The position numbers and the translations under genes are program-made. The notes beneath the pieces are model-generated. The model did no database searches. It saw nothing but the letters and a program-made list of their open reading frames with translations, and was not told the DNA's origin. From contig VTFK01000074.1 in the NCBI GenBank assembly GCA_009617715.1, positions 496,001-560,000 of the forward strand: DNA of 64,000 bases. Direction: 5' to 3'. The stretch comes from Plectrocnemia conspersa (Eukaryota > Arthropoda > Insecta > Trichoptera > Polycentropodidae). Below are positions 12,701 through 20,523 of the stretch, piece by piece; within the stretch, counting starts at the first letter, position 1; each line of letters opens with the position of its first letter.

Positions 12701-15700
12701 ACCAAATTTTAAAGTCTTTCGAAAACAGCAATGCAACTCAGTTAAAATCTCGCTTGACTGATCCCGACTTGGGAGTAAAAATAAAACCACATCTGAAAGC
12801 GGGGAGGATTTTTGAGCCTTTAAAATCGGCGATAAAATGTTTATTTTTTTAACATGTAAACTTTTTTATTTAGGTAGAGGGCCGCAAATGATATTTTTAT
12901 ACGTTGCAATTTTGATGGTGGCGAGCGACATAAATCGCTCTGCGTATTCTCTTTAACTACTATTTACTGGATGTCGCTCGCACCGAATCTAACATGCCAG
13001 AGGATTTTTCACGCTTGTAAAATCGCATTTTGCTCGTAATCTAGCGCTCCGCGTTTATATGAAATTGTGGCAAAAGCAAAATCTAAATTTTAGCGTTCTT
13101 TAGCAGTTTTCACGCGGATGGAGCCATAATAAATATAATCGTTTATATGACATGCTAATGTTACGCAAGACATCGTGTTTCGTACATTATAGAATATTAT
13201 TAATAATATATGTATGGTTAAAAAAATACAATTTTTAAGAAATATGCAGTTGATTACACAATATTGAATTCACTGCGATGCGCTGCCAATTCAATCTCAT
13301 TTTTATATTTATTAATAAGCATATTAGTAAAACATCCCAAACTTTCACCCTGAAGTAAAACTCAAACCTCGAATTTTTTAAAGAAAATTAAAGTGGAAGT
13401 TTTTAAATTGCCAACTATATTTGTACTGTCCACGAAACGGTGATGATCTATATTTATTTGCACGTAAGCCAGTCTGAATTAGCACTATTACTAGTTCAGT
13501 GCTTCTCAAACGACGATTATAATATTGCGCCGGTTTGCGTATCGGCAAATATTAAAAATAAGGTTGTTCTTATTTATTCTTAACATGCCCAATAAAAAAA
13601 GTTGTTATGGCTAAGATCCTTGAGCCAAAACAAGCGCGCGTTTGTTGCTCTTTCTAATACCGCTGACGGGCGTACAGTTCGGATGCGTGTACTATTATTG
13701 TAAACAAATTTTAAATATGAAGAAAAGACGAAATAGAAGATTTAAACAGCCGTCCAATTTCGTCGCTTGTTCTTAAAGCCATATGAGACAGTCTTTCCGC
13801 GAGGGTCAAGATCACAAGAGGAAAGCGCATGCATCTTCTCCATGCAGAGAAAAGTTAAACAAGTAGAAGTTTCAACAAATGTTAGATTAAAGTATTATTG
13901 CGAGTAAAAATATCCGATGGTACAATTAATACAATACTCAATGCCAAATATAGACTGTTTATTCGATAAGAAGAGCTACTTTCAGACATTTTTTAATGTT
14001 CCACAGCCACTGAAAATATTATATTATTTTGTTTTAAAACTATATATTGTATAGCGCATAAGGAATCTTTACATTATTGAATCTTAATAAATTTATTCCT
14101 CGGTAAACATATTGCTACCTTTAAAAAGGAGTTCGACATAAGAAGTTTTTGTATCACTGCTAACAATCAACGTATGTAAATTGAAACGTCCGAAACATGG
14201 ACTTTCAGAAGGAAACACAGAATCGAACATGTGCGTCTTAATGGGCCACAGTTTTTTGTGTATTTTTTATTTATTGCTACGAAGATAAACGTTAAGGAAT
14301 AATTAATAGTAACGACACATTCAAGTTGTTCTGAACCTTGTTTATTTTTAAAAATGCGCTCCATCGGATTTTGGTGGAGCGCGAGGCTGGTTCTTTCTAG
14401 ATATACGAATTTTAAAAGAATACACAGTTTGAGCTACAAAACCGACCCCACAATTCACTCGATTTTGATTTCGATTCGTGAATTGTAATTTAAAATTTTG
14501 TGGTAAAAATAATGTCTGTTTTTCATATTTTTTTACTTTGAGCGAATAAAACAAATGCCATTATCTGCCCTCCTCTCCAAATGACGTCCCTGTTAAGAAT
14601 CCACATAATCGTGTCGGAATCGTGTCGGAACGATTTTCCCATATTTATAACATTATGGTAATTAAGGTGTTTCGAAATCAATGAAACGCCATTTCGTTTT
14701 AAAATAACTATGCAACGTTCGTTACTATCTAAAAGTGATTCATAAATGCAGGGACATCATTTTAGATTTTTCCAAGGGGTGGAAGGGGGGGGGGTAAAAG
14801 TTGGCCAGTTAGTAGTCGCTTTTTTTAATAGTTTTATTTCATTAAAATTCATAATATTTCATTAAATGACATGAATTTTTCTGACAAAATTCAAATCGAT
14901 AAAATCGTGCCGTCGCAGTGGAAACGTTCGGTTATCTAGTGTTCATATTATTTTTATGAAGCACATCACGCACCGGCACGTTTTTATTGCTATTGACGTG
15001 AATTTTTGACTTCTGAGAAGTGATAATTGTTTTTGCGCCCTCCTATTGACCAAAATTCGGTTTGAATATACTTCGACCAATATTAGAAGTCATCATATTT
15101 TTAAAACATAGTGTAATATCGAAGTGCAGACAAACTATGGAGCAATATGCGAGATACGACGTCTGTCTGTATTTATTCTTCCGCTAATTTTCCCCTGAGA
15201 GATAAGTTGGCTTAGTTCTTACTTTGAACATTAAACTTTTATTAGGTTAAGTTTGGGTTTGAACAGTAAATGGACATTTCGCATCTGTCAAATTGAGTTT
15301 CATAGACATTTTAGAGCAGCATATGCGTGCATCAGTTGATTTATATTTTCGCTAGTAGAAATATATATCTACTGGTGAAAATGTATTTGGACTTTACAAA
15401 TGAAAATATAACTGCACTGAAAAATGCAAACCATTTATGTTTCGCATGTAAATAAATAATGAAAAGTATGAAAATGTATATATTACTACGTATGGAAAAG
15501 TTTAAATTATATAATTTTACTAGCACCTGCCAGGTAAATTATATTTTCACTGGTAACATATAGCTACCAGCGAAAATGTATTCCGATATGATTTTACTGA
15601 AATTATATACATAAAAAAATATTTTCGGAATAGATTCAATACTACATTTTTTTAGATTTTCTTTGGGGAATGACCCGAAAATTTCAGCTTTTTCCAGGAA

Positions 15701-18700
15701 GATGGGCAAAAGTTGACTAATCAGTCATCGTTTTTTTAATATTTCAATTTCATTAAAATTCATTAAATGGCATGCAGTTTTCTGGCTAAATACAAGGGGA
15801 GTGCAAATGCTCCCACCTAAATGGCGTTGTTGTTCACCCATTTATTCACAAGTATTTTTTTAATTGTCATAAAATTTACTTCATTTTCATACCTATTTTC
15901 ATGCTGCGGTAACATAAGGAAGGGCCGTGTCAATCTAAATAGAAAAATACACAAAACGCGTGACAGGCGGCGTTGAATAACAACTCAAAGTTGGTTCTTT
16001 TTGCCCGTCACTGGTGACCCCCATGGCTACCAACGCCTTAATATTTTATTTAAATTATAAAGCAATGATTGGTTTAACAATAACAATAGGGCGTAACAAT
16101 AAACTTATTCAAGTACTACAGAGCCGCAAGCCGCAAATTAAGTTATATTTAAGTTCAACTTACGAATCGGCTGACATTTATATAAAAAAATTGCTAATGA
16201 CCTTTTGTACTGCTCACAAGACAATAATATTTATATATGCCCTGAAATCCACTGCGCATTCACCAATTACGATATTTTTTTACTAACCCGAATCTCCATC
16301 ATAAAGCAAGATACGAAAAAGGTTAGCTATCAGCCGATCGTTGATGTAAAATAGCGGTTCTTAAACTACGACCAGCAAACGGATTATCATATAAAATGTT
16401 TAACTCCTCTCGTAGGATACGTTTCGTAGTATTGCCATCACCGGACCCAAATAATAATAGTAAATAAATAAAATAAAATACTCACATGACTCTGCCGAAC
16501 TCGTCCATTGTCGGCCTGTCCAGCGTGTTGCAGTCCATCAGCTTCGTCCTGAACGCGGCCACCTTCGTCTCCACGTCGCTCCTGGAGAACCTGCGCAAGA
16601 GCAGAACGCTCATCGTGACGCATTCAATGGATCGACTATATCGGCGGACGAGTGTCGCCCATCTGACACCCCATTTTACATCGATCCGTGCATATTGTGC
16701 ATACAATCGGGCGAGGGTTAGCCGACTCTGGGGTGGTGGTAGTCGGACAATGCTATAAAAATCGATTTTTCACCCCCCATAAAAAGTCGGAGCAAGTGTC
16801 CGGAAAGGATAGAACCGGTGCACGCGCAGCCCCTGCGACAACAACGCACCATATGCAAATGGTGTTGAGGGGATTTAATAGGTTTACGACATTTTCAACT
16901 TATACAAATATCGAGTAAATAACTCCCGAGTTTATAATAATAAATAATAAAAAAAAAACGACATGCTAAAAATAATTGGAATACCTCTCGCTTACAACTA
17001 TTTTATTACTAGCATCGTACAATGAATATCTAGCATATATATTTCAAACTAATATAACTTATCAGCTGACAAGTATTAACTACATACATGTTCTACAAAA
17101 TCGTGCAGGTTGTTATTAAAAATTCTGTTCTTCCAAGGGTATTTTCACACGAAAGTTAGAAATTTACAATATTCCGTATTTATTTCCAGTTAAAATTTAA
17201 TTACACCCCTGGTTACGTGCGGATGATTTCACTCTATGTTCACGTTTTTTCGATTGTGTACGAATAATACGTACAGACATACAAATTCATGTACATCTAG
17301 CTTTTTATAGTTATTATGTTATTATTAGATTGTAACATCAAACGTTTATAATATTATGTATTAATCTATAAGCATGTGTATAACGTATCCAACGCATTAT
17401 GTCAAAAAATAATGCTTTATTATAAAGCTGCGGTTCTGAAACATTTCTAGCTAAACAATCCACTGTAGAATTTTTTAAATATCACATAGTCAAAATATAA
17501 TAGTATTCCAAGAATTTTATTAAAATCGTGCGCGTTAGCTTAAATCCTGTACACTTAACCAGTGGTACCAAAACTAAACAAAAAAAATGCATTGGACCTA
17601 ATAAATATGGAAAATATCAATAGTATTATATTGCAACAAAAATATCTATAAAAGCTTAAAGGGTTATGTATCGTGTTCATAAAACCGGCGTACGTTATAT
17701 ATAGCTAGTAATAATTATCAAAACTAAAATATTTATTGTATTTTATAACCATACACTTTATACTTTGGTTATCTAAAATAACACAACAATTTTAAATGAG
17801 CAATATATAAATATAATTGTTTATGTTGGACAGATTAGGTTAATATAAACAGATTGGTCAGAACAGTGAACATATTTTAAATAACTCTCTCTAACGAATC
17901 CTTTTCCTAAGAAAAAATCCGAATATTTAACTTGCATTAATGCACAAATAATTCGTTTTATGGAGCAAAGTATTTATTTAAATGCACATACAGCTGTGGT
18001 CAATTGAAAGTTTCATAGGCAATATTTCACAAAGTCTATTATTAAAATGTATTCTATCCTCAAATCTTGTTCTATTGTGTTTTTGTTATGGTCAGGTGCA
18101 TCTGTGGTAATAATTTACAAGATCTTTTAACTTCTAAAGCCTCCTCAGTTGCACATTAGCCTCGATTATGTAAAAAAATCCGCAAAATCATGGAGAGATC
18201 AGAACATGTCGATCACGGTAAAATCTAAAATAATAGCATAATTCTAGAGATAGCGTGAAGAGTGGGGTTTAGTGGTTCTGTTATTCGAAAATTTATTAAA
18301 AAATATCGCGAGACAGAAATTCTAGAAGGTGCGAGGGGGTGGTCGGAAGCGTATGACGTCTGCTCGAGAAGACCGCAGAATAAAGGATGTCATAAAAAAT
18401 ATCGATTCAACACTGCTGCTGAAATACAAACAGAATTGCAATCTACTTCAAACTCTAATAGTTCGAGGACAGTGAATAGACGATTGGTTGAAGCTGGATT
18501 TAAAGCGCGAAACCCAGCAAAAAAAAAACAATATTTACTGAGAAAATTAAAAAAATCGCTTTGAATGGGCTCATCGCCATTGGACCGTCGAAGATTGGAG
18601 AAGAGTGACTTTCTCGGACGAATCCAAATTTATTCTGTTTGGTGCAGATAGTAAGCGACTGTGCGCCGTAGTAAAAGCGAAAGATTTCATCCCTTATGCA

Positions 18701-20513
18701 TTAATCGATTCATCAAGCACTCACCCTATATGATGATCTGGGGGTGAATGACAGCTTATGGATTGTGCTCTGTAAATTTCGTCCAGGTCACCATGAATGT
18801 AAAAAGATATAAAATGCTTGTAAAAAACGACTTTATTCTAACCCTTGAAGAACTTTCCCAACATACTGCTGAACCCATTTTTAATGACGATTCTGCGCGT
18901 CTAATTATAGTTTTTACATTCAAACTTTCACTAAATTAATCCTATAGATTACACAATTCAAAGAGTTTATGGGAATCACATCATTAACATTGCCAGGAAA
19001 CAACAATTAAGAAAAAACCATCAAAAAATGTTGACGAGCTGAAAAATCATATCACGGAAGTGTGGGAAGAGGAGATTGATCTTACAATAATTGAAAATCT
19101 GTATTTATCGATGCCAGGCAGAATACAAGAATTTATTAAAAATAAAGGCGAAATTATGTCAAAATAATTTTGTTTTCATGTTATAAGTGTTTTATAACAA
19201 GCTTCTAATTTTAAATGTCCTCAATATTGCTTTCTATGAATAGAACCAAAAAAAGGGTCACGCGCATGTGTTGAGTTGGAGGCTCACCATTATGCACTTG
19301 CTGAGACGACGAAAAAAATGCACCTTTCTCAGTATTGACGCAATTATACCTTCCTAATTTTACAATACCCGTATTTTTTAACAGTATTAACGCAAAAAAG
19401 AAAGTTAAAAACTATAAGTATCTATTATAAATTCAAAAACGTGTAAAAAATGCATCAAAGTTGATAAAATAATCAAAATACGTATAAGAACCGCCATATC
19501 GACTTTCAATTGGCCACAGTTGTATCTCTCAAAATAATTCCCTATTAAATAACACTAACACCCATTCATGTGCATCAAATTTACTTCTAAAGCTAGTCTT
19601 TCTGATTATCTATCTTACTAAAAACATTTGAATAACATGAATTTCTACATCAACCAAATTAAAAACAATATGATGCTGATAAAATTTTTAAATACTTTTT
19701 TATTTACAACAATATATTATAGCCTTTCTAAACGCACACAAATTTCATTATTTGATCCACTATTAATTTTTAATATTAAAGAATGTAAAAGACGAAAAAT
19801 AAATTTCTCTATTCAAGAGATGGTGCACGTTCAGTTTACTCAATTGTGAAGATAATGAACGGAACCAGTTACTTACATAAGCTTATATTCTCTGAATCAA
19901 CAAACTAATCCTCGAGATTGGTAGCCCTATTATGCTGCTTGCTGAGAAATTTAGTGCAATTGATAAATTCTAAAAGGCGATGGATTCCAGTCAGGAATTA
20001 ATGCTTCTCTCATGATCAATTTTATGTCTAAAGTTAGATTATATATATTTGTATAAGTGAAGTAGACGTATTATTTACCTAACTGCCACTAGATATTTTG
20101 GTATTATAATTACACACTGGTTCCAATAGTTTCGTTATACAATGAATGAATTATATAAGTCATGAACAAAATACCAATCCAAATAATATAAAATCAATAC
20201 ATCTAAACAATTAGCATGCACGTAGGTCGAAGCCATACTACTTATGAGCCTATTACGATATAACGATAACTCACCCTTTCTGCTCGAGATCGTCTTCCAA
20301 TTCGGCGCATTTCAGCTCGATCTTCCGCTTCCTCTCGTGATCCAGAATTTCCTTGTTGGGCTGCTTGTTCGTAGATGCGTCCAATCGAGCGATCTCCTCC
20401 TCGGTGCGATAACCCACCTTGTCTTTGGTCTTCCTCACTATGGCCCAGTTTCGTTGTACGTGTCCATTCGTCCCTGACCCCCTCGGGGTCTGAAGTCCTA
20501 TTCCGTTATACAT
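1..20513 (-). CDS. SRRM2: SRRM2 / SRm300 (Cwc21-type) spliceosome protein, 5' seven coding exons, continues beyond left edge
   Basis: Family role (known): SRRM2/Cwc21 proteins are nuclear, bind the spliceosome core near Prp8 and Snu114 through a short cwf21 domain, and carry long arginine/serine tails. Seen here: seven minus-strand exons, 20513-20275, 16590-16486, 3967-3749, 3640-3581, 1692-1566, 872-817 and 757-1. All have GT donors and AG acceptors and keep one frame across phases 2,2,2,2,0,2. They give about 521 codons, with no stop before the window edge. The start MYNGIGLQTPRGSGTNG is the hallmark SRRM2 N-terminus, followed by LDHERKRKIELKC of the cwf21 domain. Exon 3 carries the conserved RETHQMAQ and LREAFGIS block. 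Later exons are Lys/Ser- then Arg/Ser-rich, as expected for SRm300. Human SRRM2 is far longer (over 2,700 aa), so much of the tail may lie outside the window. The introns are large and transposon-laden (up to 12.5 kb). Identity is very secure; internal exons I did not recognise are possible. Confidence 0.93.
817..872 (-). CDS. SRRM2: SRRM2 coding exon 6
   Basis: This 56-base exon is bounded by acceptor ctgtttag|AAGAAG and donor GATAG|gtatgt. Starting in phase 0, it reads KKSGSKRKHSSERESSPD and leaves two bases for the next exon. It contains no methionine, so only its splice sites, frame and composition support it, but all three agree. Confidence 0.85.
1566..1692 (-). CDS. SRRM2: SRRM2 coding exon 5 (Ser/Asp and Lys/Ser tract)
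   Basis: Acceptor atgtgtag|GGCGGAATC joins the 3581 donor in frame (AG+G). The exon encodes an acidic serine tract (DSSSSSDSESDSDSSEAEK) between basic Lys/Arg/Ser segments and ends KSKKSK at donor AGCAAG|gtaccc, phase 0. Such runs are likely casein-kinase and SR-kinase targets, by analogy with SRm300. Confidence 0.88.
3581..3640 (-). CDS. SRRM2: SRRM2 coding exon 4 (lysine-rich microexon)
   Basis: This 60-base exon lies between acceptor atttacag|CTCATC and donor AGAGAG|gtatgt. In the phase passed on by exon 3 it reads SSSPEAKKEKKKKSKKSKKE, a typical SRm300 Lys/Ser block. It enters and leaves in the same phase, so skipping it would keep the frame. That is a common property of alternatively used SR-protein exons; actual skipping is inferred, not seen. 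Confidence 0.85.
3749..3967 (-). CDS. SRRM2: SRRM2 coding exon 3 (conserved ETHQ / AFGIS block)
   Basis: The exon encodes ETHQMAQAQQEKNARLREAF followed by GIS, which aligns with the human block around TETHQLAELN and LRAAFGIS. After that come a Gly/Pro/Ser-rich linker and a basic stretch (KKKKSKRS). The donor is AGCAG|gtatgt. Two acceptor AGs, at 3968 and 3962, are six bases apart and both keep frame, so the first residues are either I-V-R-E-T-H-Q or M-E-T-H-Q. I chose 3967 because its context (atcatcag) is the better acceptor. Confidence 0.93.
4551..4680 (+). repeat. Direct repeat, left copy (flanks the Tigger fragment)
   Basis: About 130 bases, around the shared words ctgtcggtca and gaggtaccg, recur in the same orientation at 6666-6795, roughly 2.1 kb away, with moderate divergence. 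A second, shorter direct pair lies nearby: about 70 bases around atttatcgagcagtaaaaag at 4405-4470 and again at 4857-4925. The arrangement suggests duplication or nested insertion around the Tigger copy. Confidence 0.6.
5027..6650 (+). mobile_element. Tigger/pogo-type DNA transposon, 5'-truncated and frameshifted
   Basis: The DDE transposase of the Tigger (pogo, Tc1/mariner superfamily) type is visible in pieces. The first begins LHNFKMKGEAASADE and holds FNIDETGLYWKRMP (first catalytic Asp), followed by a stop at 5298. The second, 5318-5812, has LLILDNAPGHP (second Asp) and IQPMDQGAI (third). Degraded segments then show GFEGLNERDVLDLL and the family-typical tail TTLDNFFKPG around 6210-6240, ending near 6296. 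The CENP-B-like DNA-binding N-terminus is missing. The right end around 6600-6650 (tcggccgt-like sequence, then gcgaggtatgggtg and TA) looks like a Tigger terminus. I found no matching left end, so the element is a 5'-truncated, inactive copy in an SRRM2 intron. Confidence 0.85.
6666..6795 (+). repeat. Direct repeat, right copy (just after the Tigger right end)
   Basis: Same unit as at 4551-4680 (shared words ctgtcggtca, gaggtaccg, and an A/T tail with ttccttcgtaaatctt versus ttctttcgtatatctt). It starts about 15 bases after the inferred right end of the Tigger element. Confidence 0.6.
7062..7369. repeat. Long inverted repeat (foldback) with ~72-bp arms
   Basis: The left arm 7062-7135 and right arm 7298-7369 are reverse complements at about nine positions in ten. 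They share words such as gcgttaacacagtcagttc and gagctatccatttcatc. The spacer is 162 bases. A transcript would fold into a long stem-loop. No target-site duplication was obvious. It is most simply a foldback/MITE-type element or an inverted duplication inside the SRRM2 intron. Confidence 0.75.
8674..9085 (-). CDS. Unidentified GC-rich ORF pair inside the SRRM2 intron (possible nested gene, frame broken)
   Basis: I do not recognise this protein. In one frame an ATG at 9085 (context aaataagATG) encodes 61 codons beginning MFYGGRQAGKKVNKRD and ending in two stops near 8900. In the next frame about 130 codons are open from about 9045 to the TAA at 8674, including KAVFAERSSKYRRELQAQK, a cysteine/histidine patch (PCCCHCSC) and an acidic end. 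The two frames overlap around 8950-9045. Both have coding-like GC content, so one protein with a 1-base frameshift (mutation or assembly error) is the simplest reading. An AATAAA lies about 125 bases beyond the stop (near 8549), and a CpG- and GAGA-rich stretch (about 9300-9470) lies upstream. Alternatives are a retrocopy, a pseudogene or an unrelated GC-rich element. Plus-strand open frames here look like shadows. Confidence 0.35.
10150..11141 (+). mobile_element. Tigger/jerky-like element, internally deleted, with 22-bp perfect terminal inverted repeats
   Basis: The ends carry a perfect inverted repeat: 10151-10172 (aggcggccctcgactttcgc plus ac) and its reverse complement at 11119-11140. 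The right end is followed by TA, as expected for pogo-type insertions; the left flank is mutated. Inside, broken frames show NGWFYNFKMRYSFHNIKF, GKSADADKDAAKEF and IFNVDETGLFWK, then a jump to FLNIMEDCDPNGKR and the family tail KQLTLDNFSKE. The DDE core between the first Asp and the C-terminus is deleted, and stops interrupt the frame. A second, outward-left-like copy of the terminal motif sits at about 11070-11100, so the right end can itself form a hairpin. Confidence 0.85.
11210..11475 (+). repeat. Degenerate ~55-65 bp tandem repeats with a transposon-like end
   Basis: Four imperfect units recur, each with a T-run preceded by tcgga/cttgga, then agatgctgcgaga/aggataaatt-type text, then gagctaaaaaa or gaactaaaaaa. 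The block ends with cgtctgatcacct. It is related to 24851-25075, which begins with the matching end taaggtgaccagac. No coding is evident. Confidence 0.55.
11834..11875 (+). mobile_element. Solo left end of the Tc1-like element family
   Basis: These 42 bases are identical to the left terminus of the Tc1-like element at 17989-18030, including the TA at the edge (cagctgtggtcaattgaaag and beyond). No transposase or matching right end follows, so it is a truncated copy. Confidence 0.75.
12430..12600. repeat. GC-rich segment with a tRNA-like A-box, possible SINE or LINE-tail fragment
   Basis: About 170 bases are far richer in G+C than the surroundings, with sharp edges on both sides. A perfect pol III A-box, TAGCTCAGCGG, lies at 12556-12566, but I could not find a convincing B-box. 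No long conserved ORF is seen. Origin unknown; a repeat fragment is the simplest reading. Confidence 0.3.
12917..12984. repeat. Short foldback: 14-15 bp inverted repeats
   Basis: ggtggcgagcgacat at 12917-12931 pairs with atgtcgctcgcacc at 12971-12984, with one unpaired base and a 39-base loop. It may be a small foldback element. Its ends resemble those of the hairpin at 38194-38296 only in the word gcgagcg. Confidence 0.5.
14748..14897 (+). repeat. Dispersed direct repeat, copy A
   Basis: This resembles 15640-15790 in the same orientation: ttttagatttt(t/c), a G-rich patch, aaaagttg...cagt, a T-run, then atttcattaaaattcat and ttaaatg(a/g)catg. Copy A carries a run of ten G at 14785-14794. No coding sequence is seen in the flanking 13.0-16.4 kb part of the intron apart from these repeats. 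Confidence 0.5.
15345..15382. repeat. Short palindrome, first of a related pair
   Basis: attttcgctagtaga (15345-15359) pairs with tctactggtgaaaat (15368-15382) at 13 of 15 positions. A similar palindrome with the same arm words lies at 15543-15577, about 200 bases on. Confidence 0.6.
15543..15577. repeat. Short palindrome, second of a related pair
   Basis: attttcactggtaac pairs with gctaccagcgaaaat across a 5-base loop. The arm words match those of the palindrome at 15345-15382, so both probably belong to one small repeat family or are the two ends of one element. Confidence 0.6.
15640..15790 (+). repeat. Dispersed direct repeat, copy B
   Basis: Partner of 14748-14897: the same order of words, with attttttagattttct, a purine patch, aaaagttgactaatcagtc, a T-run, atttcattaaaattcatt and aaatggcatg. 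Divergence is considerable, so the duplication is old. Confidence 0.5.
16486..16590 (-). CDS. SRRM2: SRRM2 coding exon 2 (rest of cwf21 domain)
   Basis: Acceptor gcgcag|GTTCTCC and donor GTCAT|gtgagt bound 105 bases. Translated in the phase set by exon 1, it reads FSRSDVETKVAAFRTKLMD, matching the helix that ends the cwf21 region in SRRM2 proteins (human has QEKVATFRLMLLEK). The exon ends in phase 2. The GC content is clearly above the flanking introns. Confidence 0.92.
17829..17905 (+). repeat. Diverged copy of the 38.2-kb hairpin element
   Basis: The word order attaggt...ttggtcagaacagtgaaca...actctctctaacgaatc matches ttaggt...ttggccagagacagtgaaca...actctctgcaacgaatc in the left half of the hairpin at 38194-38296. 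Its own terminal inverted repeats have decayed. Confidence 0.5.
17991..19522 (+). mobile_element. Tc1-like DNA transposon, nearly full length, inactive
   Basis: Terminal inverted repeats: cagctgtggtcaattgaaag at 17991 and its imperfect reverse complement (ctttcaattggccacagttg) ending at 19522, with TA on both sides (17989-17990 and 19523-19524). Its 1,532 bp is a normal Tc1 length. Inside lies an N-terminal helix-turn-helix region (18262-18564; RFNTAAEIQTELQS, SSRTVNRRLVEAGFKARNPA). After a frameshift comes HRHWTVEDWRRVTFSDESKF, containing the first catalytic Asp of the DDE core. Later fragments have family-like words such as EPIFNDDSARL and NPIDYTIQRVYG, broken by stops. The copy cannot encode a working transposase. 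It sits in the first SRRM2 coding intron. Confidence 0.88.
20275..20513 (-). CDS. SRRM2: SRRM2 coding exon 1 (start codon and cwf21 domain start)
   Basis: The ATG at 20513-20511 opens the conserved MYNGIGLQTPRGSGTNG motif, which fixes the start. The exon encodes 79 full codons ending near EDDLEQKG and stops at donor AAAGG|gtgagt (phase 2). A strong acceptor, a pyrimidine tract then tacag at 20523-20521, lies only 8 bases upstream of the ATG. This exon therefore begins with a little 5'UTR at 20520 and must be joined to a separate non-coding first exon. Confidence 0.95.
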
Positions 20514-20523
20514 CTTTTATCTG

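Noticed and set aside
16486..16758. Plus-strand open frame over SRRM2 exon 2
   Set aside because: Antisense of a verified coding exon.
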